Notes: a model not told the origin generated them from the letters alone. A stretch of 64,000 nt of DNA from Streptomyces sp. XM4193 (GCF_023072595.1 NZ_JALLGK010000005.1:310001-374000); one strand, 5' to 3'. Positions 24,514 to 33,696 are shown, numbered from the stretch's first letter. A program made the numbers and translations.

Positions 24514-25625
24514 GCCTGCTCGAACTCAAGGGCGTGAAGGTCCACTTCCCGGTCAAGAAGGGCATCATCTTCGACCGGGTGGTGGGGCACGTCTACGCCG
24601 TCGACGGGATCTCGCTGTCGGTGGAGGCCGGGCAGACCTACGGTCTGGTCGGCGAGTCCGGCTGTGGCAAGACGACGCTCGGCCGTGCCGTGCTGCGTCT
24701 GAACGACATCACCGAGGGCGAGGTCGTCTTCGACGGCACCGATCTGGCGAGCCTGCCCGACGAGGAGATGCGACGGCAGCGCCGACGTCTCCAGATGGTC
24801 TTCCAGGACCCGCTGGGCAGCCTCAACCCGCGGCAGAACATCGAGTCCATCCTCTCCGAGGGGATGGCGGCGCACGGCATCGGCGCCAACCAGGAGGAGC
24901 GGCGCGAGAAGATCAAGGCGATCCTCGCCAAGGTCGGCCTGCCCACCAACGCGCTGGCGCGCTACCCGCACGAGTTCTCCGGCGGACAGCGTCAACGCAT
25001 CGGTATCGCGCGGGCCCTGGTGCTCGAACCGGACGTCATCATCTGCGACGAACCGGTCTCCGCGCTCGACGTCTCCATCCAGGCCCAGGTCCTCAACCTG
25101 CTGGAGGAGATCCAGGAGTCGATGGGGCTGACGTACGTCGTCATCGCCCACGACCTGGCCGTGGTCCGGCACATCTCCGACGTGATCGGCGTGATGTACC
25201 TGGGTTCGCTGGTCGAGGAGGCGCCGAGCGACCTGCTCTACGCGGAGCCCAAGCACCCGTACACCAAGGCGCTGATGTCGGCCGTACCGGTGCCGGACCC
25301 GGAGCTGGAGGACAACCGCGAGCGCATCCTGCTCACCGGTGACCTCCCCTCGCCGGCCAACCCGCCCTCGGGGTGCCGCTTCCACACCAGGTGCCCGTGG
25401 AAGCAGGACACGCTCTGCGCGACCGACCGGCCCGAGCTCAAGGACCTCGGCGACGGCCACCGGGTGGCGTGCCACTACGCGACCGAGATCGCCGAGGGCA
25501 AGCTCCGGCGGTCCGGCGAGTCGATCCCCGCGACGCTTCCCGGCCCGCCCTCGCTCACGCACGAGATGCACGAGCGCGAGGAGCAGGCGGAGCGCGAAGA
25601 GCCCGCACCGGCACGCGAGGGGTAG
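24510..25625 (+). CDS. Oligopeptide ABC transporter ATP-binding protein (DppF/OppF type)
   Basis: 371 aa from the ATG at 24510, which overlaps the preceding stop. Walker A GESGCGKTT, signature FSGGQRQR, Walker B VIICDEPVSALD, and the C-terminal oligopeptide domain with cysteines (CRFHTRCPWKQDTLC). It pairs with the DppD-type subunit as the heterodimeric motor. The Glu-rich C-terminal tail (EREEQAEREEPAPAREG) is disordered. It is the last gene of the operon. Confidence 0.93.
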   Translation: MSLLELKGVKVHFPVKKGIIFDRVVGHVYAVDGISLSVEAGQTYGLVGESGCGKTTLGRAVLRLNDITEGEVVFDGTDLASLPDEEMRRQRRRLQMVFQDPLGSLNPRQNIESILSEGMAAHGIGANQEERREKIKAILAKVGLPTNALARYPHEFSGGQRQRIGIARALVLEPDVIICDEPVSALDVSIQAQVLNLLEEIQESMGLTYVVIAHDLAVVRHISDVIGVMYLGSLVEEAPSDLLYAEPKHPYTKALMSAVPVPDPELEDNRERILLTGDLPSPANPPSGCRFHTRCPWKQDTLCATDRPELKDLGDGHRVACHYATEIAEGKLRRSGESIPATLPGPPSLTHEMHEREEQAEREEPAPAREG

Positions 25626-25667
25626 CCACTCCTCGACCGCGGCCCGGCAGCCCTCTCGGGGCGCCGG

Positions 25668-25731
25668 GCCGCAGCCGTGCTCAGCCGCAGCCGTGCTCAG
25701 CCGCAGCCGTGCTCAGCCGCAGCCGTGCTCA
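25668..25731. repeat. Four perfect 16-bp tandem repeats at the end of the TRIC gene
   Basis: Four head-to-tail copies of GCCGCAGCCGTGCTCA (25668-25683, 25684-25699, 25700-25715, 25716-25731), plus a degenerate fifth copy at 25732-25747 lying inside the TRIC coding sequence. The TRIC stop codon (25731-25729) is formed by the last perfect unit. There are no spacers, so this is not a CRISPR. It is a recent slippage expansion seeded by the 3' coding end. Confidence 0.9.
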
Positions 25732-26352
25732 GCTGTTGCCGTGCTCGTCCTCGCGGTGCGGACGCGGCAGCGAGAGGCCGAAGAACATCGCACCCAGGCG
25801 CAGTGCGAAGACCAACCCCGCCGAGACGACTGTCGCCGGGGTCCGGGCCACGTCCAGGGTGTCCAGCAGCAGGTAGCAGAGCGCGCCGGCGAACGCCGCC
25901 GTCGCGTAGACGTCCTCGCGCAGCAGCAGCGGAGGGAACTCGCCGCACAGGACGTCCCGTACGACCTCGCCGGTCACTCCGGTCAGCACCGCGAGGATGA
26001 GGACGGCCAACGGCGTCACCTCCGAGTCGATCGCCGCGCGGGCGCCGATGACGGTGACCACCGCGAGCCCGATCGCGTCGACCACCAGCAGCGAGCGGTG
26101 CGGGAGCTTCCAGAACCGCAGGTAGCACATGGTGCCGACCCCGACGCCGGCCACGACGGTCAGCAGCACCCAGTCCTGGGTCCAGTAGAGCGGGTGCCGG
26201 TCCAGGATGAGATCGCGCAGGGTGCCGCCGGAGACGGCCGCGGCGAAGGCGAGCACCAGACCCCCGAAGGGATCCATGTTCGCCCGGTGCGCGGCGAGGA
26301 CGCCGCTGGCGGCGAAGGCGGAGACACCCACCAGGTACAGGACGTGCAGCAT
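25729..26352 (-). CDS. TRIC-family cation channel (UPF0126-type membrane protein)
   Basis: 207 aa with seven hydrophobic helices arranged as two inverted-repeat halves, each with the glycine-rich kink motif of the family (AVSGGTLRDLILDR and GVTGEVVRDVLCGEFP). Prokaryotic TRIC channels conduct monovalent cations. Its C-terminus (HREDEHGNS) and stop run into a 16-bp tandem repeat array. It is divergent from the thioesterase gene 79 bp away. Confidence 0.88.
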   Translation of the reverse strand: MLHVLYLVGVSAFAASGVLAAHRANMDPFGGLVLAFAAAVSGGTLRDLILDRHPLYWTQDWVLLTVVAGVGVGTMCYLRFWKLPHRSLLVVDAIGLAVVTVIGARAAIDSEVTPLAVLILAVLTGVTGEVVRDVLCGEFPPLLLREDVYATAAFAGALCYLLLDTLDVARTPATVVSAGLVFALRLGAMFFGLSLPRPHREDEHGNS

Positions 26353-26431
26353 GACCGGATCATCCCACCCGGCTGTGCGGATCCCCTTGTTGACCTACCC
26401 GTCAGTAAGGTGAGCGGGTACCGTCATCCGC

Positions 26432-27289
26432 ATGACCCAAGCAACGATCGGATCGAGCGAGTTCGACCGTGACACCCGGGTGCGGCTCCGTACGGACGGA
26501 GTCTTCGACGCGGACCTCCCCGAGGGCTGGAGCGTCGGAGCCGGGCTCAACGGCGGATATCTGCTCGCCCTTCTCGGCCGGGCGCTGGGCGAGGCGCTGG
26601 AGCGGCCCGACCCCTTCACGATCACGGCCCACTACCTGAGCGGCACCACCCCCGGACCGGCCGTCATCCGCACCGATGTGGCGGCCCGCAGGCACAGCAC
26701 CTCCACCGGCTCGGCCCGGCTGCTCCAGCCGGACGAGAACGGCATCGAGGTCGAGCGCGTACGGGTGCTCGGCACCTGCGGCGACCTCTCCGCGCTGCCC
26801 GCGGACGTCCGCACCACCGCCAAACCGCCGAACATCCCGCCCTGGGAGCACTGCGTCGGCGCGGAGCACAGCCCGGGCGACGCGGAGCGGATGCCGCCCA
26901 TCGTGCACCGGCTCAGGCTGCGGCTCGACCCGGCCACTGTCGGCTGGGCGGTCGGCGCGCCCAGCGGCAAGGGGGAGATGCGCGCCTGGTTCGCGCTCCC
27001 CGACGGACGGGACCACGACCCGCTCTCGCTGCTGCTCGCCGTGGACGGACTGCCCTCGGTGGCCTTCGAGTTGGGCATCGACGCCTGGGTGCCGACCGTC
27101 GAGCTGACCGCGCACGTACGGGCCAGACCCGCGCCCGGCCCGGTGCGCGTCGCGCTCACCACCCGCAACGTGGCGGGCGGTTACCTGGAGGAGGACGCCG
27201 AGGTGTGGGACAGCGAGGATCGACTGGTCGCCCAGTCGCGGCAGTTGGCGAAGATCAAGCCGAAGCCCTCGCACTTCCCCGCCCGGTGA
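26432..27289 (+). CDS. Acyl-CoA thioesterase-like double hot-dog protein
   Basis: 285 aa from the ATG at 26432. TACCGT at 26419-26424 lies 7 nt before it and no Shine-Dalgarno sequence is visible, so the transcript is probably leaderless. Two hot-dog folds in tandem, TesB/acyl-CoA thioesterase 3 type: the first with SVGAGLNGGYLLALLGRA and HYLSGTTPGPAVIRTDVAAR, the second with LLLAVDGLPSVAFELG, WVPTVELTAHVRA and GGYLEEDAEVWD (the catalytic Asp/Glu region). A sequence TTGACCTACCCGTCAGTAAGG-like dyad just upstream may bind a TetR-type acyl-CoA regulator. The substrate chain length is unknown. Confidence 0.82.
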   Translation: MTQATIGSSEFDRDTRVRLRTDGVFDADLPEGWSVGAGLNGGYLLALLGRALGEALERPDPFTITAHYLSGTTPGPAVIRTDVAARRHSTSTGSARLLQPDENGIEVERVRVLGTCGDLSALPADVRTTAKPPNIPPWEHCVGAEHSPGDAERMPPIVHRLRLRLDPATVGWAVGAPSGKGEMRAWFALPDGRDHDPLSLLLAVDGLPSVAFELGIDAWVPTVELTAHVRARPAPGPVRVALTTRNVAGGYLEEDAEVWDSEDRLVAQSRQLAKIKPKPSHFPAR

Positions 27290-27387
27290 CCGCAGCCGGC
27301 GCGGGCCGCCGATGAGGCGCCCGCGTCGGCCCCGCCGGGCGGCGGCGACCGGCCGGGAGGCCGAAGTGCCGTACGCGGCCGGGGAGT

Positions 27388-28518
27388 TCAGCCGCCGACC
27401 CGCTCCGGGCGGCGGGTGCGGGAGATGGTCGCCGAGCCGACGACCCGGGTGCCGTCGTACAGCACGATCGCCTGGCCGGGTGCGACACCGCGCACCGGCT
27501 CGGTGAAGTCGACCTCCAACCGATCCGCCACCAACTCGGCCGTCACCGTGGTCTCGCCGCCGTGCGCGCGCAGTTGGGCGGTGTACGTGCCGGGACCCTG
27601 CGGCGGGCTCCCGCACCAGCGGGGGCTGATCGCCGTGAGCCCCACGACGTCGAGCGCCTCCCGGGGACCCACCGTGACCGTGTTCTCCACCGGGGAGATG
27701 TCCAGCACGTAGCGCGGCTTGCCGTCGGCGGCGGGGTGGCCGATCCGCAGCCCCTTGCGCTGGCCGACGGTGAAGCCGTACGCCCCCTCGTGGCCCCCGA
27801 CCCGGTTGCCGTCCTCGTCCAGGATGTCGCCCTCGGCGACGCCCAGCCGGCGGGCGAGGAAGCCCTGGGTGTCGCCGTCGGCGATGAAGCAGATGTCGTG
27901 GCTGTCGGGCTTCTTCGCGACCGCCAGACCGCGCTGCTCGGCCTCCGCCCTGATCTCCTCCTTGGTGGTCAGGGTGTCGCCGAGCGGGAACATCGCGTGC
28001 GCCAACTGCCGCTCGTCCAGCACTCCGAGCACATACGACTGGTCCTTGGCCATGTCCGACGCCCGGTGCAGCTCGCGGGTGCCGTCCTCGGCGGTGACCA
28101 CGGTCGCGTAGTGACCCGTGCACACCGCGTCGAAGCCCAGGGCCAGCGCCTTGTCCAGTAGGGCGGCGAACTTGATCTTCTCGTTGCACCGCAGGCAGGG
28201 GTTGGGCGTACGGCCCGCCTCGTACTCCGCGACGAAGTCCTCGACCACGTCCTCGCGGAAGCGCTCGGCCATGTCCCAGACGTAGAACGGGATGCCGAGC
28301 ACGTCCGCGGCGCGGCGGGCGTCCCTGGAGTCCTCGATCGTGCAGCAGCCCCGTGCGCCGGTGCGGAAGGACTTGGGGTTCGCGGAGAGCGCCAGATGCA
28401 CCCCGGTGACCTCGTGCCCCGCCTCGGTCGCGCGAGCGGCGGCGACGGCCGAGTCCACGCCGCCGGACATGGCGGCCAGTACGCGTAGCCGCCCGGGCGG
28501 CACAGTCGAATCAGTCAT
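27388..28518 (-). CDS. mnmA: tRNA-specific 2-thiouridylase MnmA
   Basis: 376 aa. It adds sulfur to U34 of tRNA Glu/Gln/Lys anticodons. It has the PP-loop ATP motif SGGVDSAVAAA near the N-terminus, the two catalytic cysteines in the NPCLRCN and DICF regions, and GHYA and the C-terminal OB-like domain ending near VVGSATI. GAGGGG precedes the ATG. The sulfur donor, a cysteine desulfurase, is encoded about 1 kb away on the same strand at 29554-30726, with an unrelated amidase gene between. Confidence 0.96.
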   Translation of the reverse strand: MTDSTVPPGRLRVLAAMSGGVDSAVAAARATEAGHEVTGVHLALSANPKSFRTGARGCCTIEDSRDARRAADVLGIPFYVWDMAERFREDVVEDFVAEYEAGRTPNPCLRCNEKIKFAALLDKALALGFDAVCTGHYATVVTAEDGTRELHRASDMAKDQSYVLGVLDERQLAHAMFPLGDTLTTKEEIRAEAEQRGLAVAKKPDSHDICFIADGDTQGFLARRLGVAEGDILDEDGNRVGGHEGAYGFTVGQRKGLRIGHPAADGKPRYVLDISPVENTVTVGPREALDVVGLTAISPRWCGSPPQGPGTYTAQLRAHGGETTVTAELVADRLEVDFTEPVRGVAPGQAIVLYDGTRVVGSATISRTRRPERVGG

Positions 28519-28628
28519 AGCCCCTCAAGGGTACGGGGCCGTCCGGGGAACCCTGGGGGCGGCGCAGACGTCCTGCTTGCAGGAAGCACCAACACCACCG
28601 GCACACCATCACGGCAGGGGCGCGAGCC

Positions 28629-29384
28629 ATGACAGCGGAGCCCGGGACGACCGAGCCCGAATCGGCGCGGTCCGGCAGCGCGGGACCGTCCTCCGAGCCG
28701 CCTGCCCGCAGCGGCCCCAGCCGTCGAGGGCTGCTGCTCGGCGGCGGCGCCGTGCTGCTGGCCGGTTCCGCGGCCTACACCCAGCGCGAGACCCTGCGGC
28801 GCTGGTGGTGGCGGCTTCCGGGGAACGAAAAGCCGCGCACGGAGGGCGAGGTCGACCACCGGGGCGCCGAATGGGTCGCCGCCTCCTCGGCCAACTGGCG
28901 CCGCGCAAACCGTCCGGACGACTACCGGATCGACCGAGTGATCGTCCACGTCATCCAGGGCGACTACGCGGTCGCGCTGAAGGTCTTCCAGGACGCCGGC
29001 CACGGCGCCGCCGCGCACTACGTGCTGCGCACCTCGGACGGCCATGTCGCCCAGACCGTGCGGGAGTTGGACGTCGCCTTCCACGCGGGCAACCGCGAGT
29101 ACAACGAGCGAAGCATCGGCATCGAGCACGAGGGCTTCGTCGACCGCAGGGAGGGCTTCACCGAGGAGATGTACCGCGCATCCGCGAAGCTGACCGCCGA
29201 CATCTGCGACCGGCACTCCATACCGAAGGACCGCCGTCACATCATCGGCCACCACGAGGTGCCCGGTGCCGACCACACCGACCCGGGGGAGCACTGGGAC
29301 TGGGAGCGCTATCTGCGCCTGGTCAGGGCCGTCCCGCCGCGCCCCACCGCCGATCCGGGAGCGGCCGGCGGCAGCAGGGGCTGA
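28629..29384 (+). CDS. N-acetylmuramoyl-L-alanine amidase, TAT-type export signal
   Basis: 251 aa. A long polar N-terminus with a twin-arginine motif (SRRGLLLGGG, residues about 31-40) and hydrophobic stretch directs it out of the cytoplasm. The catalytic part is amidase_2/PGRP-like: zinc ligands His in RVIVHVIQGDY, His in IIGHHEVPGA and Asp/His in DHTDPGEHWDW, with a Tyr/Glu-containing IGIEHEGFV. It cuts the lactyl-amide bond between muramic acid and the stem peptide of peptidoglycan. It is divergent from mnmA, 110 bp apart. Confidence 0.88.
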   Translation: MTAEPGTTEPESARSGSAGPSSEPPARSGPSRRGLLLGGGAVLLAGSAAYTQRETLRRWWWRLPGNEKPRTEGEVDHRGAEWVAASSANWRRANRPDDYRIDRVIVHVIQGDYAVALKVFQDAGHGAAAHYVLRTSDGHVAQTVRELDVAFHAGNREYNERSIGIEHEGFVDRREGFTEEMYRASAKLTADICDRHSIPKDRRHIIGHHEVPGADHTDPGEHWDWERYLRLVRAVPPRPTADPGAAGGSRG

Positions 29385-29553
29385 GCCGCGCGCTCCTGGG
29401 CCCGCGCCCGGAGCAGCGGCGTCCGGCCGGTCGGTGTCCGACCGGTGGCGCGCGCCGCTCGGCGTACGGGCGGTGTGCGTGGCCGGGCGAAGCGGCTCGG
29501 TTTTCCGCGGCCGTGCGGCGCCGGGCCCGGGGCGTACGCGCGGTGGGGGCGGC

Positions 29554-30726
29554 TCAGCTGAGCCCTGCGGTGCGGGCGCGTTCCACGGCCGGGCCGATCA
29601 CCTTCGCCAGCTCGCGCACGTCCTCCGCGGTCGAGGTGTGCCCCAGCGAGAAGCGCAGCGTGCCGCGCGCCAGCGTCGGGTCTGCGCCGGTGGCGAGCAC
29701 CACATGGCTGGGCTGCGCGACCCCCGCGGTGCAGGCCGATCCGGTGGAGGCCTGGATCCCCTGGGCGTCCAGCAGCAGGAGCAGCGAGTCGCCCTCGCAG
29801 CCGGGGAAGGCGAAGTGGGCGTTGGCGGGCAGTCGGCCGGCCGGGTCCGGATCTCCGCCGAGCACCGCGTCCGGCACCGCGGCCCGGACCGCCGCCACCA
29901 ACTCGTCACGAAGCCCCGCCACCCGCGCGGCGAACTCGCCGCGCCGCTGCGCGGCCAGCTCCGCCGCCACCGCGAAGGCGGCGATCGCGGGCACGTCGAG
30001 CGTCCCGGACCGTACGTCGCGCTCCTGGCCGCCGCCGTGCAGCAGTGGCTCCGGAGTCTGGTCTCGGCCCAGCAGCAGCGCGCCGACGCCGTACGGGCCG
30101 CCGATCTTGTGGCCGCTGACGGTCAGGGCCGCCAGCCCCGGGTGGTCGAAACCGACCTCCACCTGGCCGACCGCCTGGATCGCGTCGGAGTGCAGCGGAA
30201 TGTCGAACTCGGCGGCCTCGGCGGCGAGTCGGGGGACCGGCAGCAGCGTGCCGATCTCGTTGTTCGCCCACATCGCGGTGATCAGCGCGACCTTCCGCGG
30301 ATCCGCGCGTTCGACGGCCGCGCGCAGTGCCTCGGGCTCGACCCGGCCGTGCCCGTCCACCTCGATCCACACGATCTCCGCGCCCTCGTGGTCGGTGAGC
30401 CAGTGGGCCGCGTCCAGCACCGCATGGTGCTCGACCGGGCTGACCAGCAGCTTGCGCCGGGACGGATCGGCTGCCCGCCGGGACCAGTACAGGCCCTTTA
30501 CCGCCAGGTTGTCGGCCTCGGTCCCGCCGGCGGTGAAGACGACTTCGGAGGGACGAGCGCCCAGCGCGGCGGCCAGCCGCTCGCGCGACTCCTCGACCGT
30601 CCGGCGAGCCCTGCGCCCGGCGCTGTGCAGGGAGGAGGCGTTGCCGGCGAGCGGCAGTTGCGCGGTCATCTCCCGTACCGCCTCCGGGAGCATGGGCGTG
30701 GTGGCGGCGTGATCGAGGTAGGCCAT
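29554..30726 (-). CDS. Cysteine desulfurase (IscS/NifS-like)
   Basis: 390 aa. A PLP enzyme that takes sulfur from cysteine for tRNA thiolation and iron-sulfur clusters. The PLP lysine is Lys207 in VSGHKIGGPYGVG; the N-terminal YLDHAATTPM and the mobile catalytic cysteine loop (SACTAGVAQPSHV) are present. A TAGAAT box lies 9 nt before the ATG with GAGGA between them, giving a very short leader. Together with mnmA on the same strand it probably forms the 2-thiouridine sulfur relay. Confidence 0.94.
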   Translation of the reverse strand: MAYLDHAATTPMLPEAVREMTAQLPLAGNASSLHSAGRRARRTVEESRERLAAALGARPSEVVFTAGGTEADNLAVKGLYWSRRAADPSRRKLLVSPVEHHAVLDAAHWLTDHEGAEIVWIEVDGHGRVEPEALRAAVERADPRKVALITAMWANNEIGTLLPVPRLAAEAAEFDIPLHSDAIQAVGQVEVGFDHPGLAALTVSGHKIGGPYGVGALLLGRDQTPEPLLHGGGQERDVRSGTLDVPAIAAFAVAAELAAQRRGEFAARVAGLRDELVAAVRAAVPDAVLGGDPDPAGRLPANAHFAFPGCEGDSLLLLLDAQGIQASTGSACTAGVAQPSHVVLATGADPTLARGTLRFSLGHTSTAEDVRELAKVIGPAVERARTAGLS

Positions 30727-30975
30727 GATTCCTCGATTCTACGGTTCCGCTTGCGACCCCCGCGGGCGCCCGTACGGGGGAACGGCCCGGCAGGGAACAG
30801 GCGTTGCTGACGAGGCATCAGTTCCGGCGGGCTGCGGGCTGCGGGTGGCCGCCGGGGTCGGGGTCGCGTGGCCGGCTGTCGACGGTCGGGCCGGACGGGC
30901 GGTGGCCGAACCCCCCCCGCGGCCGTGGAGGTCGGCGCCTCGGAGTCGCGGTGCCGCGGAGTCGCGGTGCGGCGG

Positions 30976-31866
30976 TCAGGGCTTCGGCAGGGAGTGTGCC
31001 GTGTCCTCGTCGGTCAGCGGCGCGCAGAGGTCCCCGAGCCGCTCCAGTCGTTCCGGGACCGAGCGGATGTCGAAGCTCAACTGGTCGGGTTCGGTGCAGT
31101 CGCCGACCTCGTCCCAGGTCACGGGGGTGGAGACGGTGGGGGCGTGTGCGCCGGCGCGCACGGTGTACGGGGCGGCCGTCGTTTTGGCGCGGGAGTTCTG
31201 GCTGTAGTCGATGAAAACCCGGCCGCGCCGCAGTGACTTGTCCATCCGGTGCACCGCGAGCCCGGGCAGGGCGGCCTCCGCCTCCTGCGCGAGGCCGCGC
31301 GTGTACGCCACCACCTCCTCGGACGGAGTGGGGGCGATGGCCGCGAGCAGATGGAGCCCGGCCGAGCCGGATGTCTTGGGGAGTGCCGAGATGCCGTCCG
31401 TGGCCAGTCGCTCGCGCAGCCAGAGCGCGACCGTGCAGCACTCCGCGATGGTCGCCGGACTGCCGGGGTCGAGGTCCACCACGAGCCGGTCGGCCGCATC
31501 CGGCGACGCGGCCCGCCACTGGGGTACGTGCAGCTCGGTCACCAGATTGGCAGACCAGATCAGGCTCGGCAGATCGTTCAGCAGTACTTGGCGGGCGTGC
31601 GGGGCGTCCCGCCGCGGCACCTGCGCGGTGGCGACCCAGGAGGGTGTGCCCGGCGGCACGTTCTTGGCGAAGAAGCGCTGGCCGGAGGGGCCGTCGGGGA
31701 AGCGCAGAAAGCTGACCGGGCGGCCCGCGAGGTGCGGCAGCACGGCCCAAGCGCAGGCGGCATGGAAATGCAGCAGCTCCCCCTTGGTGGTGCCGTCCGG
31801 ATACAGCACCTTCTCCAGGTTGCTCAGCGCAACCCGTCGACCCTCCACGACCGTCATCGGCGACAT
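30976..31866 (-). CDS. Stand-alone LigD-type polymerase domain, NHEJ
   Basis: 296 aa from the ATG at 31866; a second ATG at 31857 is possible. It is an archaeo-eukaryotic primase-fold polymerase, as in the N-terminal or C-terminal domain of LigD: VALSNLEKVLYPDG start, LRFPDG, the metal-binding DxD in RLVVDLDPGS, SGSAGLHLLA, and VFIDYSQNSRAKTTAAPYTVR. No ATP-dependent ligase or nuclease domain is attached, so it is the split-domain form common in actinomycetes. It is divergent from the Ku gene with only 40 bp between them, an obvious bidirectional promoter for end-joining genes. Confidence 0.92.
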   Translation of the reverse strand: MSPMTVVEGRRVALSNLEKVLYPDGTTKGELLHFHAACAWAVLPHLAGRPVSFLRFPDGPSGQRFFAKNVPPGTPSWVATAQVPRRDAPHARQVLLNDLPSLIWSANLVTELHVPQWRAASPDAADRLVVDLDPGSPATIAECCTVALWLRERLATDGISALPKTSGSAGLHLLAAIAPTPSEEVVAYTRGLAQEAEAALPGLAVHRMDKSLRRGRVFIDYSQNSRAKTTAAPYTVRAGAHAPTVSTPVTWDEVGDCTEPDQLSFDIRSVPERLERLGDLCAPLTDEDTAHSLPKP

Positions 31867-31906
31867 ACCCTGAGAATCGCACAAAGCGGTCAAGTGAGGT
31901 GATCTC

Positions 31907-32971
31907 GTGCGATCGATCTGGAAGGGGTCTCTCTCCTTCGGGCTGGTCAGCATCCCGATCCAGCTGTACGGCGCCACCGAGAACCATCGGGTCAGCTTCC
32001 ACCAGGTGCACACCAAGGAGGGCTGCGGCGGCCGTATCCGCTACCGGAAGTTCTGCGATCTGGAGGACGTCGAGGTCCAGTCCGACGAGATCGGCAAGGG
32101 CTACACGGCTGACGACGGGTCCACCGTCGTGCTCACCGAGGAGGACCTGGCCTCGCTGCCGCTGCCCACCGCCAAGACCATCGAGATCCTGAGCTTTCTG
32201 CCGGCCTCCGAGATCGACCCGATCCAGCTGGACAAGCCCTACTACCTGGCGACCGACCACGCGGCCGCGGCGAAACCGTACGTGCTGCTCCGCTCGGCAC
32301 TGACCCGCTCGGGCAAAGCCGCCGTCGCCAAGTTCGCGCTGCGGGGGAGGGAGGCGCTCGGCCTGCTGCGGGTGGTGGACGACACGCTCGTACTGCACTC
32401 GATGCTCTGGCCCGACGAGGTCCGCTCCGCCGGCGGGATGGCGCCCGATGCCTCCGTGACCGTGCGCGAGGCGGAGCTGGACATGGCGGAGACGCTGATG
32501 GAGTCGCTCGGCGAGCTGGACTGGAGCGAGCTGCACGACGAGTACCGGGAGGCGGTGCAGGAGCTCGTCGCGGCCAAGCAGCAGGGCCGCTCGCCCTCGG
32601 AGCCGGCAGCGGCGCCGAGCGGCGGCAAGGTGATCGATCTGATGTCCGCGCTGGAGAGCAGCGTCGCCGCCGCGCGGGAGGCCAGGGGCGAGTCCGAGGC
32701 GACCGTGACGGAGCTGAAGTCGCCGCAGAAGAAGGCGACTTCGGCGCTGCCCTCGGCCGGCGGGTCGGGCGGGCGCGGGAAGAAGGGGGCGTCCGCGAAG
32801 ACCGCCAAGCGGCCCGCCGCGAAGGCGTCCAAGGCGGCGAAGAAGTCCGCGACAGGCGGCGGGCGCTCCGCGACCACCAAGAAGGCCGCTGCCCGCGGCA
32901 GCGCCAAGAAGACCGCGGCCAAGCGCACCGAGCCGGCGAAGAAGGCCGCGAGCCGCAAGCGGGCCTCCTGA
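31907..32971 (+). CDS. ku: DNA end-binding protein Ku with basic C-terminal tail
   Basis: 354 aa from the GTG at 31907. Residues 1 to about 255 are the bacterial Ku core (MRSIWKGSLSFGLVSIPIQL; FHQVHTKEGCGGRIRYRKFC; PYYLATDHAAAAKPYVLLRS). It forms a ring on DNA ends and recruits LigD in non-homologous end joining. The last ~90 residues are Lys/Ala-rich with repeated KK(A/T)A-type motifs like a histone-H1 tail, which in other actinomycete Ku proteins increases DNA binding. Divergent partner: the LigD-type polymerase. Confidence 0.95.
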   Translation: MRSIWKGSLSFGLVSIPIQLYGATENHRVSFHQVHTKEGCGGRIRYRKFCDLEDVEVQSDEIGKGYTADDGSTVVLTEEDLASLPLPTAKTIEILSFLPASEIDPIQLDKPYYLATDHAAAAKPYVLLRSALTRSGKAAVAKFALRGREALGLLRVVDDTLVLHSMLWPDEVRSAGGMAPDASVTVREAELDMAETLMESLGELDWSELHDEYREAVQELVAAKQQGRSPSEPAAAPSGGKVIDLMSALESSVAAAREARGESEATVTELKSPQKKATSALPSAGGSGGRGKKGASAKTAKRPAAKASKAAKKSATGGGRSATTKKAAARGSAKKTAAKRTEPAKKAASRKRAS

Positions 32972-33054
32972 CCGTGCGCCGCCGCGGCACACCTCCCGCC
33001 GAGGCTGCCGCCGGAGCGCCGGCGGGACGCCTCGCAGGATGCCCCCGCGGGCCG

Positions 33055-33696
33055 TCAGCACTGCCAGAGGAACGCGGCCTCGCCGCACGGCGAGCAGAAG
33101 AACGCGTAGCCGCACCCGCCACCGCCGAACCCCAGGTCCGACTCGTGGTCGTGGCCCTCCTCCAACTGCGCCGCGAAGGACATCCGACCCTCGCACGCCG
33201 GACACTCGGGCACTTCCTCGCCCTGGAGCCAGCTGGGCTCGCCGCCCCACGCTCCGAGCACCTGCCGCGGCGACACGCCTCGGCTCTCGGCCCAACTGCC
33301 TCTCGCCTCGTCGTAGTTGGCGGCCTCCACCTGCTGGTGGGCGACGGCGGCGCTCGCGGCCACCAGCGTCTCCCCCCGAGGCGGCTCGGCGGCCGTGAGC
33401 GCCGCCTCGGCAGGGAAGAGCCTCGCGGTGTTGCCGCCCGAGGCCGGGTCCCACTCGTCGCACATCCCGGGGTCGTTCTGGCACATCCAGACGGCGAGCG
33501 TGCCGCTGCCCTCGGCGGATCCCTTCGGGCCCTGCTCCGCCAGCTCGTCCAGGCGCAGTTGGGCGATGAACCGCATGGGCAGCCCGCACTCGCCGCAGGA
33601 CGGCCACTCGAACCCCGGGGGCACCAGCGGGACACCGCCGGTGCGGGTCACATGGGCGGTGTCCTCGGGGCCTGCGTAAGTCATCAGTGTGAACAC
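33055..33696 (-). CDS. YwqG-like (DUF1963-type) protein with zinc-ribbon cysteine pairs
   Basis: 213 aa from the GTG at 33696. TAGGTT at 33709-33704 lies 7 nt before the GTG, the leaderless layout; an ATG four codons later is an alternative, and the longer open frame is not credible. The N-terminus (RTGGVPLVPPGFEWPSC..., MRFIAQLRLDEL) matches the YwqG/DUF1963 start. Pairs CGEC, CPAC and CSPC probably hold one or two zinc ions. Function unknown. The C-terminus ends in WQC. Confidence 0.75.
   Translation of the reverse strand: MFTLMTYAGPEDTAHVTRTGGVPLVPPGFEWPSCGECGLPMRFIAQLRLDELAEQGPKGSAEGSGTLAVWMCQNDPGMCDEWDPASGGNTARLFPAEAALTAAEPPRGETLVAASAAVAHQQVEAANYDEARGSWAESRGVSPRQVLGAWGGEPSWLQGEEVPECPACEGRMSFAAQLEEGHDHESDLGFGGGGCGYAFFCSPCGEAAFLWQC

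Noticed and set aside
25668..25731. CRISPR array
   Set aside because: The 16-bp units are contiguous with no spacers and no cas genes are nearby.
30818..33607. 929-aa minus-strand open frame
   Set aside because: Shadow over the Ku gene and the LigD-polymerase gene; no recognisable protein features.
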